Positions 44,752 to 55,545 of a stretch of DNA of 64,000 bases are shown one piece after another (within the stretch, counting starts at the first letter, position 1; every line of letters starts with the position of its first letter). The stretch lies in assembly GCF_001544535.1 (NCBI RefSeq), contig NZ_FCON02000033.1, forward strand, positions 1 through 64,000, written 5' to 3'. Origin of the DNA: Caballeronia choica. GTDB lineage: Bacteria; Pseudomonadota; Gammaproteobacteria; Burkholderiales; Burkholderiaceae. The notes under the pieces were generated by a model. That model did not search any database, had not been told where the DNA came from, and was given only the letters and a program-made list of their open reading frames with translations. The translations under genes and the position numbers were made by a program.

Positions 44752-45012
44752 GTGAACATTCTGTTTCCACACATTGAGAGCATTTATGTAGACGAAGGCC
44801 CGATATGCTTCGATGCGATCGTTGATGGCGTCACGGTCAGTTGCATCCTGACGGAACATGCGTTAGGCGCTGCCGCCGGCATCGATCACGTCGTTTCCCG
44901 GCGTGAAGCCTTCGCCTTCGGACAACCCGCGATCAAGAAAGTCGTGGCGCGCCGCGCAAAGGATGCGTCGGGCAGGCTGATCGTCATTACGCAGGCCGAA
45001 TTCCGCATCTGA
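44752..45012 (+). CDS. DUF1488-like small protein
   Basis: 86 residues from a GTG start preceded by GAGGTTGAA. The sequence NILFPHIESIYVDEGPICFD followed by VDGVTVSCILTEHALGAAAG matches the DUF1488 pattern of N-terminal beta strands plus a C-terminal helix pair. It is the last gene before gltA and has no known role. Confidence 0.65.
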   Translation: MNILFPHIESIYVDEGPICFDAIVDGVTVSCILTEHALGAAAGIDHVVSRREAFAFGQPAIKKVVARRAKDASGRLIVITQAEFRI

Positions 45013-45118
45013 ACGCGAGCGGCGCCGCGTCGCGAGATTCCCGCCAGGCTTGCAGACGCGCTGCAACGCCAACCCGGATTGAGAACTAGCGAAACCATCG
45101 AGCAAATCACCAAGTCTT

Positions 45119-46435
45119 ATGGAACTCACCAACATGCAGCAGTCAACGATCAAAGCAACGCTTTCTTTCAGTGACAACTCACCCAGCGTCGAAATGCCCG
45201 TCTACAAGGGCACGATGGGACCGGACGTAATCGACATCCGCAAGTTATACGGTCAGACCGGCAAGTTCACGTATGACCCGGGCTTCATGTCGACGGCGGC
45301 GTGCGATTCCGCCATCACCTATATCGATGGCGACAAGGGCGAATTGCTTTATCGCGGCTACCCGATCGAAGAACTCGCGACCAACGCCGACTTCCTCGAA
45401 ACCTGCTACTTGCTGCTGAACGGCGAATTGCCGACCGAAGCGCAGAACAAGGAATTCGTGCACCTCGTCACGCGCCACACGATGGTGCACGAGCAGATGC
45501 ATTTCTTCTTCCGCGGCTTCCGTCGTGACGCGCACCCGATGGCGGTGCTCACGGCGGCGGTCGGCGCGCTGTCGGCGTTCTATCACGACTCGCTCGACAT
45601 CAGCGACCCGCGCCACCGCGAAGTGTCGGCGATCCGCATGATCGCCAAACTGCCGACGCTGGTTGCGATGGCGTACAAGTACAGCATCGGCCAGCCGTTC
45701 GTCTATCCGAAGAACGACCTGTCGTACAGCGCGAACTTCATGCGCATGATGTTCTCGAACCCGTGCGAAGAGTACGAGGTGAACGACGTACTGGTCCGCG
45801 CGCTCGACCGCATCCTGATCCTGCATGCGGACCACGAGCAGAACGCGTCGACGTCGACAGTGCGTCTGGCGGGTTCGTCGGGTGCGAATCCGTTTGCGTG
45901 CATCGCGGCCGGTATCGCCTGCCTGTGGGGCCCGGCGCACGGCGGCGCGAACGAAGCCGCACTCGACATGCTGGAAGAGATCGGCTCGGTCGAGAACATC
46001 CCCGAGTTCATCAGGCAGGTGAAGGACAAGAATTCGGGCGTGAAGCTGATGGGCTTCGGTCACCGCGTCTACAAGAACTACGATCCGCGCGCGAAGCTGA
46101 TGCGCGAAACGTGTCACGAAGTGCTGGAAGAACTCGGCCTGCACGACGACCCGCTCTTCAAGCTCGCGATGGAACTGGAAAAGATCGCGCTGGAAGACGA
46201 ATACTTCGTGTCGCGCAAGCTGTACCCGAACGTCGACTTCTACTCGGGTATCGTGCAGCGCGCGCTGGGCATTCCGACGTCGATGTTCACGTGCATCTTC
46301 GCGATGGCGCGCACAGTCGGCTGGATCGCGCAGTGGAACGAGATGATCGCCGATCCGGAACAGAAGATCGGCCGTCCGCGCCAGTTGTTCATCGGCGAGG
46401 TCGCGCGCAAGGTCAAGCCGATCGAAAAGCGCTGA
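45119..46435 (+). CDS. gltA: citrate synthase (type II, hexameric)
   Basis: 438 residues. It condenses acetyl-CoA and oxaloacetate at the entry of the TCA cycle. The conserved body is clear: [20 protein letters not shown], a catalytic His in [19 protein letters not shown], another in [30 protein letters not shown] and the catalytic Asp in NVDFYSGIV. The N-terminal ~12 residues ([12 protein letters not shown]) are not the usual Burkholderia GltA start, and no ribosome site precedes either ATG (45119 or 45134). The sdh genes that normally lie upstream are missing here. It ends in a strong terminator. Confidence 0.95.
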   Translation: MELTNMQQSTIKATLSFSDNSPSVEMPVYKGTMGPDVIDIRKLYGQTGKFTYDPGFMSTAACDSAITYIDGDKGELLYRGYPIEELATNADFLETCYLLLNGELPTEAQNKEFVHLVTRHTMVHEQMHFFFRGFRRDAHPMAVLTAAVGALSAFYHDSLDISDPRHREVSAIRMIAKLPTLVAMAYKYSIGQPFVYPKNDLSYSANFMRMMFSNPCEEYEVNDVLVRALDRILILHADHEQNASTSTVRLAGSSGANPFACIAAGIACLWGPAHGGANEAALDMLEEIGSVENIPEFIRQVKDKNSGVKLMGFGHRVYKNYDPRAKLMRETCHEVLEELGLHDDPLFKLAMELEKIALEDEYFVSRKLYPNVDFYSGIVQRALGIPTSMFTCIFAMARTVGWIAQWNEMIADPEQKIGRPRQLFIGEVARKVKPIEKR

Positions 46436-46460
46436 GCGTCTTCGTTCGATGCGTCATTTA

Positions 46461-46486
46461 AAAACCCCGGCTCGCCGGGGTTTTTT
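46461..46486 (+). terminator. Rho-independent terminator after gltA
   Basis: AACCCCGG-CTCG-CCGGGGTT stem with a T6 tract on the plus strand and an A run on the other side. It lies 26 bp past the gltA stop and separates it from the leucine operon. Confidence 0.9.
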
Positions 46487-46629
46487 CATGCCTCGACTCC
46501 GTCCGACACGTTCGCCGTCCCGACCGGCGCGCTTTCGCCTCTGCCAGTACGCATCCGGGTAGCGTCGATACAGGTAGCGCAACTACCAGCCAACTCCCTG
46601 TTTTTTATCGGTTTTTACCCTCCCGGGCG

Positions 46630-46660
46630 GATCACGCGCGCCTGCTGCGTGGCATAATCG
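46630..46660 (+). promoter_or_regulatory. candidate leuC promoter
   Basis: CATAAT at 46653-46658 is a good -10 hexamer about 50 bp before the leuC ATG. No convincing -35 was seen at 16-18 bp upstream. Confidence 0.35.
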
Positions 46661-46706
46661 GCTGACACCTAGAACAGTCCCCGCAGTCACTACTCAAGCG
46701 CTCACC

Positions 46707-48116
46707 ATGTCACAGACTCTCTACGACAAACTGTGGAATTCGCACGTGATCCACACCGAGGAAGATGGCACCTCCATCCTCTATATCGATCGTCACCTGC
46801 TGCATGAAGTGACGAGCCCGCAGGCGTTCGAAGGGCTGAAGCTGGCCGAGCGCCCGGTGTGGCGCATCAGCGCGAACCTGGCGGTGTCCGATCACAACGT
46901 GCCGACCACCGACCGCTCGCACGGCATCGCAGACCCGATCTCGAAGCTGCAGGTCGATACGCTCGACGCGAACTGCGATTCTTTCGGCATCACGCAGTTC
47001 AAGATGAACGACCTGCGCCAGGGCATCGTGCACATCATCGGGCCGGAGCAGGGCGCGACGCTGCCGGGCATGACGATCGTCTGCGGCGACTCGCACACGT
47101 CCACGCACGGCGCGTTCGGCGCGCTCGCGCACGGCATCGGCACGTCCGAGGTCGAGCACGTGCTCGCCACGCAAACGCTGCTGCAGAAGAAGAGCAAGAA
47201 CATGCTGGTGAAGGTGGAAGGCCAGTTGCCGCGCGGCTGCACCGCGAAGGACATCGTGCTCGCCATCATCGGCAAGATCGGCACGGCCGGCGGCACGGGC
47301 TACGCGATCGAATTCGGCGGCTCGACAATCCGCGCGCTGTCGATGGAAGGCCGCATGACGGTGTGCAACATGGCGATCGAAGCGGGCGCGCGCGCCGGCA
47401 TGGTCGCCGTCGACGACACCACGATCAATTACCTGAAGGATCGTCCGTATTCGCCGCAGGGCGCTGAATTCCAGCAGGCCGCCGAATACTGGCGCACGTT
47501 CACGTCCGACCCGGATGCGACGTTCGATCGCGTGGTCGAACTCAACGCCGCCGAAATCGTGCCGCAAGTGTCGTGGGGCACGTCGCCGGAAATGGTCACC
47601 TCCATCGACGGCCGCGTGCCCGATCCCGAGCGCGAAAAAGACCCGGTCAAGCGCGATGCCTTGGAACGCGCGCTGCGATACATGGCGTTGCAGCCGAACA
47701 CGCCGATCGAATCGATCAGGCCGGACAAGATCTTCATCGGCTCGTGCACGAATGCACGTATCGAAGATTTGCGCGCGGCCGCCTACGTCGTGAAGACGCT
47801 GGGGCGCCGCGTCGCGCCGAACATCCGGCTCGCGATGGTCGTGCCCGGCTCGGGGCTGGTGAAGGCGCAAGCCGAGCGCGAAGGTCTCGACAAGGTCTTC
47901 ACCGACGCCGGCTTCGAATGGCGCGAGCCGGGCTGCTCGATGTGTCTCGCGATGAACGCCGACCGGCTGGAGCCCGGCGAGCGTTGCGCGTCTACTTCGA
48001 ATCGCAATTTCGAAGGGCGTCAGGGCGCGGGCGGACGCACGCACCTCGTAAGCCCGGCGATGGCGGCGGCTGCGGCGATCGAAGGGCATTTCGTCGATAT
48101 CCGCAGGCTCGCATGA
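46707..48116 (+). CDS. leuC: 3-isopropylmalate dehydratase, large subunit
   Basis: 469 residues. With LeuD it isomerises 2- to 3-isopropylmalate in leucine biosynthesis. The [4Fe-4S] ligands are in [13 protein letters not shown] and [12 protein letters not shown], and the substrate loop [20 protein letters not shown] is intact. It opens the operon leuC-entericidin-leuD-leuB. A paralogue lies at 21746-23164. Confidence 0.97.
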   Translation: MSQTLYDKLWNSHVIHTEEDGTSILYIDRHLLHEVTSPQAFEGLKLAERPVWRISANLAVSDHNVPTTDRSHGIADPISKLQVDTLDANCDSFGITQFKMNDLRQGIVHIIGPEQGATLPGMTIVCGDSHTSTHGAFGALAHGIGTSEVEHVLATQTLLQKKSKNMLVKVEGQLPRGCTAKDIVLAIIGKIGTAGGTGYAIEFGGSTIRALSMEGRMTVCNMAIEAGARAGMVAVDDTTINYLKDRPYSPQGAEFQQAAEYWRTFTSDPDATFDRVVELNAAEIVPQVSWGTSPEMVTSIDGRVPDPEREKDPVKRDALERALRYMALQPNTPIESIRPDKIFIGSCTNARIEDLRAAAYVVKTLGRRVAPNIRLAMVVPGSGLVKAQAEREGLDKVFTDAGFEWREPGCSMCLAMNADRLEPGERCASTSNRNFEGRQGAGGRTHLVSPAMAAAAAIEGHFVDIRRLA

Positions 48117-48139
48117 CGTCGCGGCGGGGACAGCGAGAG

Positions 48140-48262
48140 ATGAAGCGCATCGCATTGTTATTGGCATCGCTCTTCGTTCTGGCGGGGTGCAATACGGTCC
48201 ACGGCTTCGGCGAGGACATGCAGCATCTCGGCAATTCGATCAGCAACAAGGCGTCGAAGTAA
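48140..48262 (+). CDS. entericidin A/B family lipoprotein
   Basis: 40 residues: MKRIALLLASLFVLAGCNTV with a lipobox (LAGC), then HGFGEDMQHLGNSISNKASK, the entericidin pattern. It is a tiny outer-membrane lipoprotein inside the leucine operon, 23 bp after leuC; the same insertion between leuC and leuD is usual in Burkholderia. Confidence 0.9.
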   Translation: MKRIALLLASLFVLAGCNTVHGFGEDMQHLGNSISNKASK

Positions 48263-48303
48263 GCACTTCGCGGCTACTTCCAACACCAAACCGGTAGAGC
48301 GTC

Positions 48304-48954
48304 ATGGAAAAATTCATTGTTCACAGCGGCCTCGTGGCGCCGCTGGATCGCGAAAACGTCGATACGGACGCGATCATTCCGAAGCAGTTCCTGAAGTCGA
48401 TCAAGCGCACGGGCTTCGGGCCGAATGCGTTCGACGAATGGCGTTACCTCGACCGCGGCGAGCCGGGTCAGGAAAACTCCAAGCGTCCGCTGAACCCGGA
48501 TTTCGTGCTGAACCAGGACCGCTACAAAGGCGCGTCGATCCTGCTCACGCGCAAGAATTTCGGCTGTGGCAGTTCGCGCGAGCACGCGCCGTGGGCGCTC
48601 GACCAATACGGTTTCCGCGCGATCATCGCCCCGAGTTTCGCCGACATCTTCTACAACAACTGCTTCAAGAACGGCCTGCTGCCGATCGTGCTGACGGAGC
48701 AGCAAGTCGACAAGCTGTTCAACGAGACGTACGCGTTCGTCGGCTACTCGTTGACGGTCGATCTGGAGCGCCAGGTCGTGCGCACCGGCGACGGTACGGA
48801 GTACCCGTTCGAAGTGCCGGGTTTCCGCAAATTCTGCCTGCTGAACGGTTTCGACGACATCGGCCTCACGCTGCGTCACGCGGACAAGATTCGCCAGTTC
48901 GAAGCCGAGCGCCTCGCGAAGCAGCCGTGGCTGAACAACCGGCTCGTCGGGTAA
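48304..48954 (+). CDS. leuD: 3-isopropylmalate dehydratase, small subunit
   Basis: 216 residues. [33 protein letters not shown] and [20 protein letters not shown] are the LeuD hallmarks. The C-terminus [18 protein letters not shown] is the full length typical of beta-proteobacterial LeuD, longer than the paralogue at 21135-21749. Confidence 0.97.
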   Translation: MEKFIVHSGLVAPLDRENVDTDAIIPKQFLKSIKRTGFGPNAFDEWRYLDRGEPGQENSKRPLNPDFVLNQDRYKGASILLTRKNFGCGSSREHAPWALDQYGFRAIIAPSFADIFYNNCFKNGLLPIVLTEQQVDKLFNETYAFVGYSLTVDLERQVVRTGDGTEYPFEVPGFRKFCLLNGFDDIGLTLRHADKIRQFEAERLAKQPWLNNRLVG

Positions 48955-48979
48955 GACTCACTACTCATTGGGACATGAC

Positions 48980-50047
48980 ATGAAGATTGCAGTGCTGCCC
49001 GGCGATGGCATCGGTCCGGAAATCATGAAGGAAGCCGTCAAGGTGCTGAACGCGCTCGGCGAAAAGTTCGAGCTCGAAGAGGCGCCGGTCGGTGGCGCGG
49101 GTTACGAGGCGAAAGGCCATCCGCTGCCGGATTCGACGCTCGCGCTCGCGAAGGAAGCGGACGCCATTCTGTTCGGCGCCGTCGGCGACTGGAAATACGA
49201 TTCGCTCGAGCGCGCGCTGCGCCCCGAGCAGGCCATTCTGGGCCTGCGCAAGCACCTGCAACTGTTCGCGAACTTCCGTCCGGCGATCTGCTATCCGCAA
49301 TTGACGGCGGCGTCGTCGTTGAAGGCCGAGATCGTGGCCGGGCTCGACATCCTGATCATCCGCGAACTGAACGGCGACATCTACTTCGGCCAGCCGCGCG
49401 GCGTGCGTTCGTCGCCGGACGGGCTGTTCGAAGGCGCGAAGGAAGGCTTCGACACAATGCGTTATTCGGAGCCCGAAGTGCGCCGCATCGCGCACGTTGC
49501 GTTTCAGGCCGCGCAGAAGCGCCAGAAGAAGCTGACGAGCGTCGACAAGGCGAACGTGCTGGAAACGTCGCAACTGTGGCGCGACGTGATGATCGACGTG
49601 GCGAAGGAATACGCGGACGTCGAGCTGTCGCACATGTACGTCGACAACGCCGCGATGCAGCTCGTGAAGGCGCCGAAGGCGTTCGACGTGGTCGTCACGG
49701 GCAACATGTTCGGCGACATTCTCTCCGACGAAGCCGCGATGCTGACCGGTTCGATCGGCATGCTGCCGTCGGCCTCGCTCGACAAGAACAACAAGGGCTT
49801 GTACGAGCCGTCGCACGGCTCGGCGCCGGACATCGCGGGCAAGGGCGTGGCGAACCCGCTCGCGACCATCCTGTCGGCCGCGATGATGCTGCGCTATTCG
49901 CTCGGCAAGACGGAGCAGGCGGACCGCATCGAAAGCGCGGTGAAGAAGGTGCTGGAGCAGGGCTACCGCACCGGCGACATCGCGACGCAAGACGGCAAGA
50001 CCGTCGGCACGAAGGAAATGGGCGACGCGGTTCTCGCGGCGCTCTAA
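48980..50047 (+). CDS. leuB: 3-isopropylmalate dehydrogenase
   Basis: 355 residues starting [20 protein letters not shown]. It oxidises and decarboxylates 3-isopropylmalate with NAD+. Catalytic and metal residues are in [24 protein letters not shown] (Tyr), [23 protein letters not shown] (Asp) and the NAD loop [17 protein letters not shown]. It is the last leucine gene in the operon. Confidence 0.97.
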   Translation: MKIAVLPGDGIGPEIMKEAVKVLNALGEKFELEEAPVGGAGYEAKGHPLPDSTLALAKEADAILFGAVGDWKYDSLERALRPEQAILGLRKHLQLFANFRPAICYPQLTAASSLKAEIVAGLDILIIRELNGDIYFGQPRGVRSSPDGLFEGAKEGFDTMRYSEPEVRRIAHVAFQAAQKRQKKLTSVDKANVLETSQLWRDVMIDVAKEYADVELSHMYVDNAAMQLVKAPKAFDVVVTGNMFGDILSDEAAMLTGSIGMLPSASLDKNNKGLYEPSHGSAPDIAGKGVANPLATILSAAMMLRYSLGKTEQADRIESAVKKVLEQGYRTGDIATQDGKTVGTKEMGDAVLAAL

Positions 50048-50058
50048 ATGCGTGCACG

Positions 50059-50099
50059 CGCGATTTGGCGGGTTTTTCAAAGGCACCCGCTGAATCGCG
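50059..50099. other. hairpin after leuB
   Basis: CGCGATT-x-GCGGG pairs with CCCGC-x-AATCGCG (stem with one mismatch, 13-nt loop). It lies just after the leuB stop and is followed by a weak TCTCTTTTC stretch, so it may be a terminator or RNA processing site. Confidence 0.5.
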
Positions 50100-50206
50100 T
50101 GAAATCATCTCTTTTCACCGCTTATCACGCACGATCCGCGTCGAATTCCGTGATGCGCGCTGCGTGTGCGGCGAAAACAATGCGTTATCGTGTAGACTCC
50201 ATCGTT

Positions 50207-50365
50207 ATGGCGAAGATCTCTCACTTCTCTCTGGACTCGATTTCACGCGGCGAAACGGCCCGCGCGATTCGTCTCGCCATGATTACGCGCATCGGCACGT
50301 TCAGCACGTCCGGCACGGCCACGCGCATTACGAAAATCTCCCACAAAACGATCACGATTCGCTGA
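50207..50365 (+). CDS. candidate Thr/Ile-rich leader peptide upstream of asd
   Basis: A 52-codon ORF (alternative start at 50279 gives 28 residues) ends 81 bp before asd. From 50279 it reads MITRIGTFSTSGTATRITKI and ends TITIR: 8 Thr (all ACG) and 6 Ile in 28 residues. Such bias matches leader peptides of threonine-pathway attenuators. No strong ribosome site precedes either ATG, and a hydrophobic minus-strand frame also exists, so coding is not certain. Confidence 0.45.
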   Translation: MAKISHFSLDSISRGETARAIRLAMITRIGTFSTSGTATRITKISHKTITIR

Positions 50366-50386
50366 TCGTCCGTCGTGTCCGCCCAT

Positions 50387-50425
50387 CTTCCCCGCGCGGT
50401 CACAGCGGGTAAAGATGCGGGGAAG
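50387..50425 (+). promoter_or_regulatory. mutually exclusive hairpins before asd (attenuator-like)
   Basis: CTTCCCCGC (50387-50395) pairs perfectly with GCGGGGAAG (50417-50425). The inner CCCGC (50391-50395) can instead pair with GCGGG (50405-50409). No U tract follows, so a Rho-independent terminator is not supported; translational or Rho-linked control is possible. Confidence 0.45.
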
Positions 50426-50446
50426 CGTCCACTTCAAGGGTTAGTC

Positions 50447-51568
50447 ATGAACGTAGGTCTCGTTGGTTGGCGCGGCATGGTCGGCAGCGTCCTGATGCAA
50501 CGCATGCAGCAGGAAGGCGATTTCGATCTGATCGAACCGGTGTTTTTCAGCACAAGCAATGCGGGCGGCAATGCGCCGTCGTTCGCTAAAAACGAGACGA
50601 AGCTGAAGGATGCGACAAGCATCGACGACCTGAAGAAGTGCGACGCCATCATTACGTGCCAGGGCGGCGACTACACGAACGAGGTCTACCCGAAGCTGCG
50701 CGCGGCGGGCTGGAAGGGCTACTGGATCGACGCGGCGTCGGCGCTCCGCATGAAGGACGACGCGGTCATCATCCTCGATCCGGTCAACCTGAACGTCATC
50801 AAGGATTCGCTCGTCAAGGGCGGGCGCGACTTCATCGGCGGGAACTGCACGGTCAGCCTGATGCTGATGGCGCTTGGCGGCCTGTTCCGCGAAAACCTCG
50901 TCGAGTGGACGACGGCCATGACCTATCAGGCCGCTTCCGGCGCGGGCGCGCAGAACATGCGCGAATTGCTCAGCCAGATGGGCGCGCTCCACGGCGCGGT
51001 GAAGGACGAATTGGCGAATCCGTCGTCGGCGATTCTCGACATCGACCGCCGCGTGTCCGCCCTGATGAACAGCGACGCGATGCCGACCGACAACTTCGGC
51101 GTGCCGCTCGCCGGCTCGCTGATTCCGTGGATCGACAAGGATCTCGGCAACGGGATGTCGAAGGAAGAGTGGAAGGGCGGCGCTGAAACCAACAAGATCC
51201 TCGGCAAGCCGGCGATGGGCGAGCCGGGATCGGTGCCGGTCGACGGCTTGTGCGTGCGTATCGGCGCGATGCGCTGCCACTCGCAGGCGCTGACCATCAA
51301 GCTCGCGAAGGACGTGCCGCTCGATGAAGTGCACGGCATTCTGGCATCGGCTAATGACTGGGTGAAGGTCGTGCCGAACGAGCGCGAAGCGTCGATGCGT
51401 GATTTGTCGCCGGCTGTTGTGACGGGCACGCTGACGGTGCCGGTCGGGCGGCTCCGCAAGCTCGCGATGGGCGGGGAATATCTGTCGGCGTTCACGGTCG
51501 GCGACCAGTTGCTGTGGGGCGCCGCCGAACCCCTGCGCCGCATGCTGCGCATTCTCCTCGACAAGTAA
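50447..51568 (+). CDS. asd: aspartate-semialdehyde dehydrogenase
   Basis: 373 residues starting [20 protein letters not shown]. It makes aspartate semialdehyde, the branch-point to threonine, methionine, lysine and diaminopimelate. NADP-binding GWRGMVGS, the catalytic Cys in [17 protein letters not shown] and the substrate-binding Arg in [17 protein letters not shown] are present. It is preceded by a long 5' region with a leader-like ORF and followed by a terminator. Confidence 0.97.
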   Translation: MNVGLVGWRGMVGSVLMQRMQQEGDFDLIEPVFFSTSNAGGNAPSFAKNETKLKDATSIDDLKKCDAIITCQGGDYTNEVYPKLRAAGWKGYWIDAASALRMKDDAVIILDPVNLNVIKDSLVKGGRDFIGGNCTVSLMLMALGGLFRENLVEWTTAMTYQAASGAGAQNMRELLSQMGALHGAVKDELANPSSAILDIDRRVSALMNSDAMPTDNFGVPLAGSLIPWIDKDLGNGMSKEEWKGGAETNKILGKPAMGEPGSVPVDGLCVRIGAMRCHSQALTIKLAKDVPLDEVHGILASANDWVKVVPNEREASMRDLSPAVVTGTLTVPVGRLRKLAMGGEYLSAFTVGDQLLWGAAEPLRRMLRILLDK

Positions 51569-51602
51569 AGTAAACTACGCGCCTACGACGCGCGGAGTCA
51601 TG

Positions 51603-51636
51603 AAAAGCGTCGCGTTTTCCGCGGCGCTTTTTGTTT
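51603..51636 (+). terminator. Rho-independent terminator after asd
   Basis: AAAAGCGTCGCG / CGCGGCGCTTTT 12-bp stem (one G-T pair) with a 5-nt loop, then TTGTTTTG. It lies 34 bp past the asd stop. Confidence 0.85.
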
Positions 51637-51685
51637 TGTGCGGCCGCTTTTCCCTTCTTTCTTGATCGATGTGCCTGGAGCCTCA

Positions 51686-54025
51686 ATGACCTTTCGTCCC
51701 CATCGGGCTTTCGCCCCTTCGGTGCGCATTCCGCGCGTCGCGCTTGCCGCGCTCGGTGCCGCGTGCGTGATCTTCGGGGCGAATCCAGGCGACGCGCGGG
51801 CGCAGGCGAGCGATGCTTCGGCTGCTTCGGCGACAGCGGCGGGTTCGTCGGCTGGTGGAGCGCAGTACGCCGTCAAGCCGGGACAGTCGCTCGGGGACAT
51901 CGCGAGCGAACTCACCGGATCGAAAGACCGCGCGACACGCGAAAAGATGGCGCGCGCATTGTTCGACGCGAATCCCGGCGCGTTCATGGGACACGATCCG
52001 AGCCGGCTCAAGCTCGGCTCGGTGCTGACGGTGCCTGCGGTCGATCTGGGCGGTGTGGCTTCGGGCGCGGCGTCTGCGTCGGCTGCTGCTGTGACTGCCG
52101 GTTCCGCGCCGGCGCCCGCTCTTGCTCCCGCTCCCGCGACGAACGAAGCTGCCGCGCCCGGCGAGACCGCGAGCGTTCCTTCCGGCGCACAAAGCACTGA
52201 ACCGGCAACAGGCGCGAGCGAACCGCATGTCGTTGGCGGGGCGATTCAGGCTTCGACCGCGCCGGCAACGTCGGCTGCATCCGAAGCTTCCACTGAACTT
52301 GGGGCATCGGCGGGATTGCCGGGCAGTGCCGCGACTTCCACCGCTACGCCTGCGGCGGCGTCTACCAGCAATTCGACGATGATCGTCGCGGGCATCGGCG
52401 TGCTTATCGTGGCGCTTGTGCTGTTCTTGCGGTCACGGCGGCGTCGTGCGCCCGCGTCCGATACCGTCGCGCGTGAGACTACGCCGCCGTCGGCCCTTGC
52501 TCCGGGCGTCGCGAATCTCGATTCCGCTTCGGTGCAGCGCGGAGAAGGAGAGTTGAACGCGGTGGCCGCGAGCATGGAGGACTACGACGCGGCTCAATCC
52601 TTCGACACCCCGACTGACGACGAACGACTGCCCGCCGACGATGCGCGACACGCCGCGTCGCCGACCGTCGCGCGGGTGACGGATGCTCAGATTCGTGAAA
52701 CGGTGCCGCAACCGGCGGCGTTCGTGCCGGAAGCGCCGTCGACGGGGCATCGCGATTTCGTGCCGCCATTGCGTACGGTCGGCGCGATGGAAGCGGAGGC
52801 GGACGCTCGCGAAGCCGATAAGCGGAAAGCCGAGGCGCGTGAGGCCGACGTCCGCGAGAGCGAAGCGCGTGAAACGGCGAGTCGGGAAGAAGCGCGAGCG
52901 GCGGAAGCGTGGGAAGAAGCGCGTGCGCAAGACACGCGTGCGGCCGAAGCACGCGACGCGGAAACGCCCCAGGCAGCGGAGCACAAAGCAACGGCTTTTG
53001 AGACACCGGCAAACGGGGCAGCGGCGCACGAAGAAGCGGCACGTGAAGCAGCAGCGCACGAAGCGGCGGCGCACGAAGCAGCGGCGCACGAAGCAGCGGG
53101 GCACGAAGCAGCGGCACGCGAAGCGGCGTACGAAGCAGCAGCACGCGAAGCAACAGCGCACGAAGCAGCGACGCAGGAAGCAGCGGCACAAGAAGCAGCG
53201 GCACAAGAAGCGGCGGCGCACGAAGCAGCGGCACAAGAAGCCCCAACGCAGAAAGCAGCGCCAGAAGCAGACGAAGCTTCCGCGCACGAAACCACCGCCC
53301 AAGACTCAGCCCGCGCAGTGGAAGCCCAAAGAACCCATACGGCCCAAGCACTCGATCACCCGTCGCAATCGCCCGCGCCCCGCGAACCCGCCGCCGCCCC
53401 CACCTTCGACACCGACGACGAACCGACGCCCGCTTCCCGCTTGCCGAAGCCCAGGTTCCCGCGCGAGGCGATCGAGGCGCTCGATTCCCTCGGCCTCGGT
53501 TTGCCGCCGCGCCGGGGGATGCCGGCTGCATCGAGCGCGCCGAGCCCGGTCACGCCTCAGCCGCTGGTCGAACCCACAACCCCGTCGCACGCGCGCGACG
53601 CCGACACCCAGCCGCCAATCACCCCGGAACCGGTCAAGCCGCAGCCCGTCGCGGAACCCGGCGTCCTTCGGCGCCAGTCGGAATCGGTCGCCGAGCCCGC
53701 TCAACTGCCTTCCGCAGCAACGGAAATCGAAGCGGGCACATCTGGACCAGCTTCCGTGGCGGGCTTGGGCGCGCCGAGTTTCGGCCCGATGAGCCTCGAA
53801 TTCAGCCTCGACCTGCCGTCGAACCACACCGACCCGCTACCCGCCTTCACGGCCGAGCAGATCGCGACGATCGCGCACAACAAGCTCGAACTCGCAGCCG
53901 AATACATCGACCTGGGCGATTTGTCCGGCGCTCGCACGCTGTTGCAGGAAGTGCTCGACTCCAACGATCCCGCGACGTACCACCAGGCGGCTGCGCTCCT
54001 GTCGACGCTCGCGCCGCATTCCTGA
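51686..54025 (+). CDS. fimV: FimV/HubP-family polar landmark protein
   Basis: 779 residues starting [25 protein letters not shown] precedes the ATG. A signal-like segment leads to a LysM-type peptidoglycan-binding domain ([18 protein letters not shown] to [12 protein letters not shown]), a single membrane span ([20 protein letters not shown]) near residue 250, a long acidic/Ala-rich cytoplasmic tail with an Ala-Glu-His repeat, and the conserved C-terminal FimV domain ([20 protein letters not shown]). FimV/HubP organise cell-pole and type IV pilus assembly. The conserved gene position before truA is normal for the group; the repeat is unusual. Confidence 0.88.
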   Translation: MTFRPHRAFAPSVRIPRVALAALGAACVIFGANPGDARAQASDASAASATAAGSSAGGAQYAVKPGQSLGDIASELTGSKDRATREKMARALFDANPGAFMGHDPSRLKLGSVLTVPAVDLGGVASGAASASAAAVTAGSAPAPALAPAPATNEAAAPGETASVPSGAQSTEPATGASEPHVVGGAIQASTAPATSAASEASTELGASAGLPGSAATSTATPAAASTSNSTMIVAGIGVLIVALVLFLRSRRRRAPASDTVARETTPPSALAPGVANLDSASVQRGEGELNAVAASMEDYDAAQSFDTPTDDERLPADDARHAASPTVARVTDAQIRETVPQPAAFVPEAPSTGHRDFVPPLRTVGAMEAEADAREADKRKAEAREADVRESEARETASREEARAAEAWEEARAQDTRAAEARDAETPQAAEHKATAFETPANGAAAHEEAAREAAAHEAAAHEAAAHEAAGHEAAAREAAYEAAAREATAHEAATQEAAAQEAAAQEAAAHEAAAQEAPTQKAAPEADEASAHETTAQDSARAVEAQRTHTAQALDHPSQSPAPREPAAAPTFDTDDEPTPASRLPKPRFPREAIEALDSLGLGLPPRRGMPAASSAPSPVTPQPLVEPTTPSHARDADTQPPITPEPVKPQPVAEPGVLRRQSESVAEPAQLPSAATEIEAGTSGPASVAGLGAPSFGPMSLEFSLDLPSNHTDPLPAFTAEQIATIAHNKLELAAEYIDLGDLSGARTLLQEVLDSNDPATYHQAAALLSTLAPHS
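53020..53250 (+). repeat. in-frame 15-bp repeat in fimV (Ala-Glu-His pentapeptides)
   Basis: About fifteen imperfect 15-bp units (GCGCACGAAGCAGCG variants) encode EAAAH / EAAAQ / EAAAR pentapeptides. All copies stay in frame, so length changes would add or remove five residues without breaking the gene. The encoded region should be an extended alanine-rich helix. Confidence 0.9.
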
Positions 54026-54026
54026 C

Positions 54027-54830
54027 ATGCGCGTCGCGTTAGGCATCCAGTACGACGGATCGGCGTTTTGCGGCTGGCAGTCGCAGCCACACGGCAAGAC
54101 GGTGCAGGACGAACTCGAACGCGCGCTCGCCGAATTCGCGCAGACGCGTGTGCAGACCGTCGTCGCGGGCAGGACGGACACGGGCGTCCACGGACTCGGC
54201 CAGGTCGTGCATTTCGATACCGAACTCGATCGCACCGATTTCTCGTGGGTGCGCGGCACGAACGCGTTCCTGCCGCCGACCGTCGCGGTGCGATGGGCGA
54301 AGCCGATGCCCGACGATTTTCACGCGCGCTTCGCCGCCTTCGAGCGTACCTATTACTACGTGCTGTACGTGAACCCGGTGCGCTCGCCGATGCTCTCCGG
54401 CCGCACGGGCTGGGTCCACACGCCGCTCGACGCGCACGCGATGCGCGAGGCGGTCGCGTGCCTCGTCGGCGAGCACGATTTTTCGTCGTTTCGCGCCGCC
54501 GATTGCCAGTCGAAGACGCCGGTCAAGCACCTCCATCAGATCGATATCCGCGAGCAGGGCGACTTCATCCACTTCCGCTTTCGCGCCAACGCGTTCCTGC
54601 ATCACATGGTGCGCAACCTGATGGGCTGCTTCGTCGCGATCGGGCGCGGACGGCATCCGGCTTCGTGGATGTCGGAAGTGCTCGTTGCCCGTGACCGCCG
54701 CGTCGCCGCGCCGACTTTCATGCCCGATGGCTTGTATCTGGCCGAGGTCGGTTATCCTGAAAACTTTGCCGTGCCCGCGCCGCACCTTGGCAGCATGCCG
54801 TGGAGCGCCGTCTGGGCGAACTCGCCATGA
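54027..54830 (+). CDS. truA: tRNA pseudouridine(38-40) synthase
   Basis: 267 residues starting [20 protein letters not shown]. The catalytic Asp is in [27 protein letters not shown], and [20 protein letters not shown] are the family motifs. It starts one base after the fimV stop and overlaps trpF by 4 bp (ATGA). Confidence 0.97.
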   Translation: MRVALGIQYDGSAFCGWQSQPHGKTVQDELERALAEFAQTRVQTVVAGRTDTGVHGLGQVVHFDTELDRTDFSWVRGTNAFLPPTVAVRWAKPMPDDFHARFAAFERTYYYVLYVNPVRSPMLSGRTGWVHTPLDAHAMREAVACLVGEHDFSSFRAADCQSKTPVKHLHQIDIREQGDFIHFRFRANAFLHHMVRNLMGCFVAIGRGRHPASWMSEVLVARDRRVAAPTFMPDGLYLAEVGYPENFAVPAPHLGSMPWSAVWANSP

Positions 54831-55495
54831 TCGATCAGAAACTTCATCGCACGCGCATCAAGCTTTGCGGACTCTCGAAGGTAGAGGACGTGCAGCATGC
54901 CGTCGCGCTCGGTGCGGACGCGGTCGGCTTCGTGTTCTATGACAAGAGCCCGCGATCGGTGAGCGTGACGCAAGCGGTCGAACTCACCCGTCATGTGCCG
55001 CCGCTGGTGTCGTCGGTTGGCTTGTTCGTGAATGCGAGCCCCGACTGGATACGCGAAGTGACGTCGCACGTACGGCTTTCGCTGCTCCAGTTCCACGGCG
55101 ACGAAACGCCCGAGGAATGCGCTGAACTCGCCGCCAGTACGGGTTTGCCCTGGTGGCGCGCGGTGCGTGTCGCCCCTGATACGACGGCGGCCGATTTGGT
55201 AGAATCGTCTCTCAACTATTCAGCAGCCGATGGTCTCCTGCTCGACGCGCTCGTCGACGGCTATGGCGGCGGTGGAAAGGTATTCGATTGGTCACTTATC
55301 CCAACAGATCTCGGGCATCGGGCCGTTTTGAGTGGTGGGTTGAACGCTCAAAACGTCCTTGACGCAATCCAGCGAGTGCGCCCGTACGCAGTCGATGTCT
55401 CCAGCGGCATCGAAGTGCCGGGCGCCAAGGGCGTGAAGGATCACGCCCGAATGGCGGCGTTCGTGCGCGCAGTGCGCGCCGCAGACGCCGGGTGA
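54827..55495 (+). CDS. trpF: phosphoribosylanthranilate isomerase
   Basis: 222 residues starting [20 protein letters not shown]. The catalytic Cys lies in IKLCGL and the catalytic Asp in [23 protein letters not shown] and the phosphate loop [10 protein letters not shown] are conserved. It starts inside the truA stop codon, with trpB 50 bp downstream. Confidence 0.97.
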   Translation: MIDQKLHRTRIKLCGLSKVEDVQHAVALGADAVGFVFYDKSPRSVSVTQAVELTRHVPPLVSSVGLFVNASPDWIREVTSHVRLSLLQFHGDETPEECAELAASTGLPWWRAVRVAPDTTAADLVESSLNYSAADGLLLDALVDGYGGGGKVFDWSLIPTDLGHRAVLSGGLNAQNVLDAIQRVRPYAVDVSSGIEVPGAKGVKDHARMAAFVRAVRAADAG

Positions 55496-55500
55496 ATCGA

Positions 55501-55526
55501 ACGTGGCGGCGCAATGTTCGCCACGT
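55501..55526. other. hairpin between trpF and trpB
   Basis: ACGTGGCG-N10-CGCCACGT, a perfect 8-bp stem just before the trpB ribosome site. It may influence mRNA stability or trpB translation. Confidence 0.45.
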
Positions 55527-55545
55527 ACACCGAGAGAGTGACGCA

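Noticed and set aside
50221-50403. 60-codon hydrophobic minus-strand ORF in the leuB-asd gap
   Set aside because: It is antisense to the leader ORF, lacks a ribosome site and would face an operon; kept only as a caution for the leader call.
50387-50446. Lysine riboswitch or T-box control of asd
   Set aside because: The 5' region is too short and has none of the conserved elements; only simple hairpins are present.
52433-53531. Cys/Phe/Arg- and Leu/Pro-rich minus-strand frames within fimV
   Set aside because: They are reverse readings of the Ala-Glu-His repeat and have no start context.
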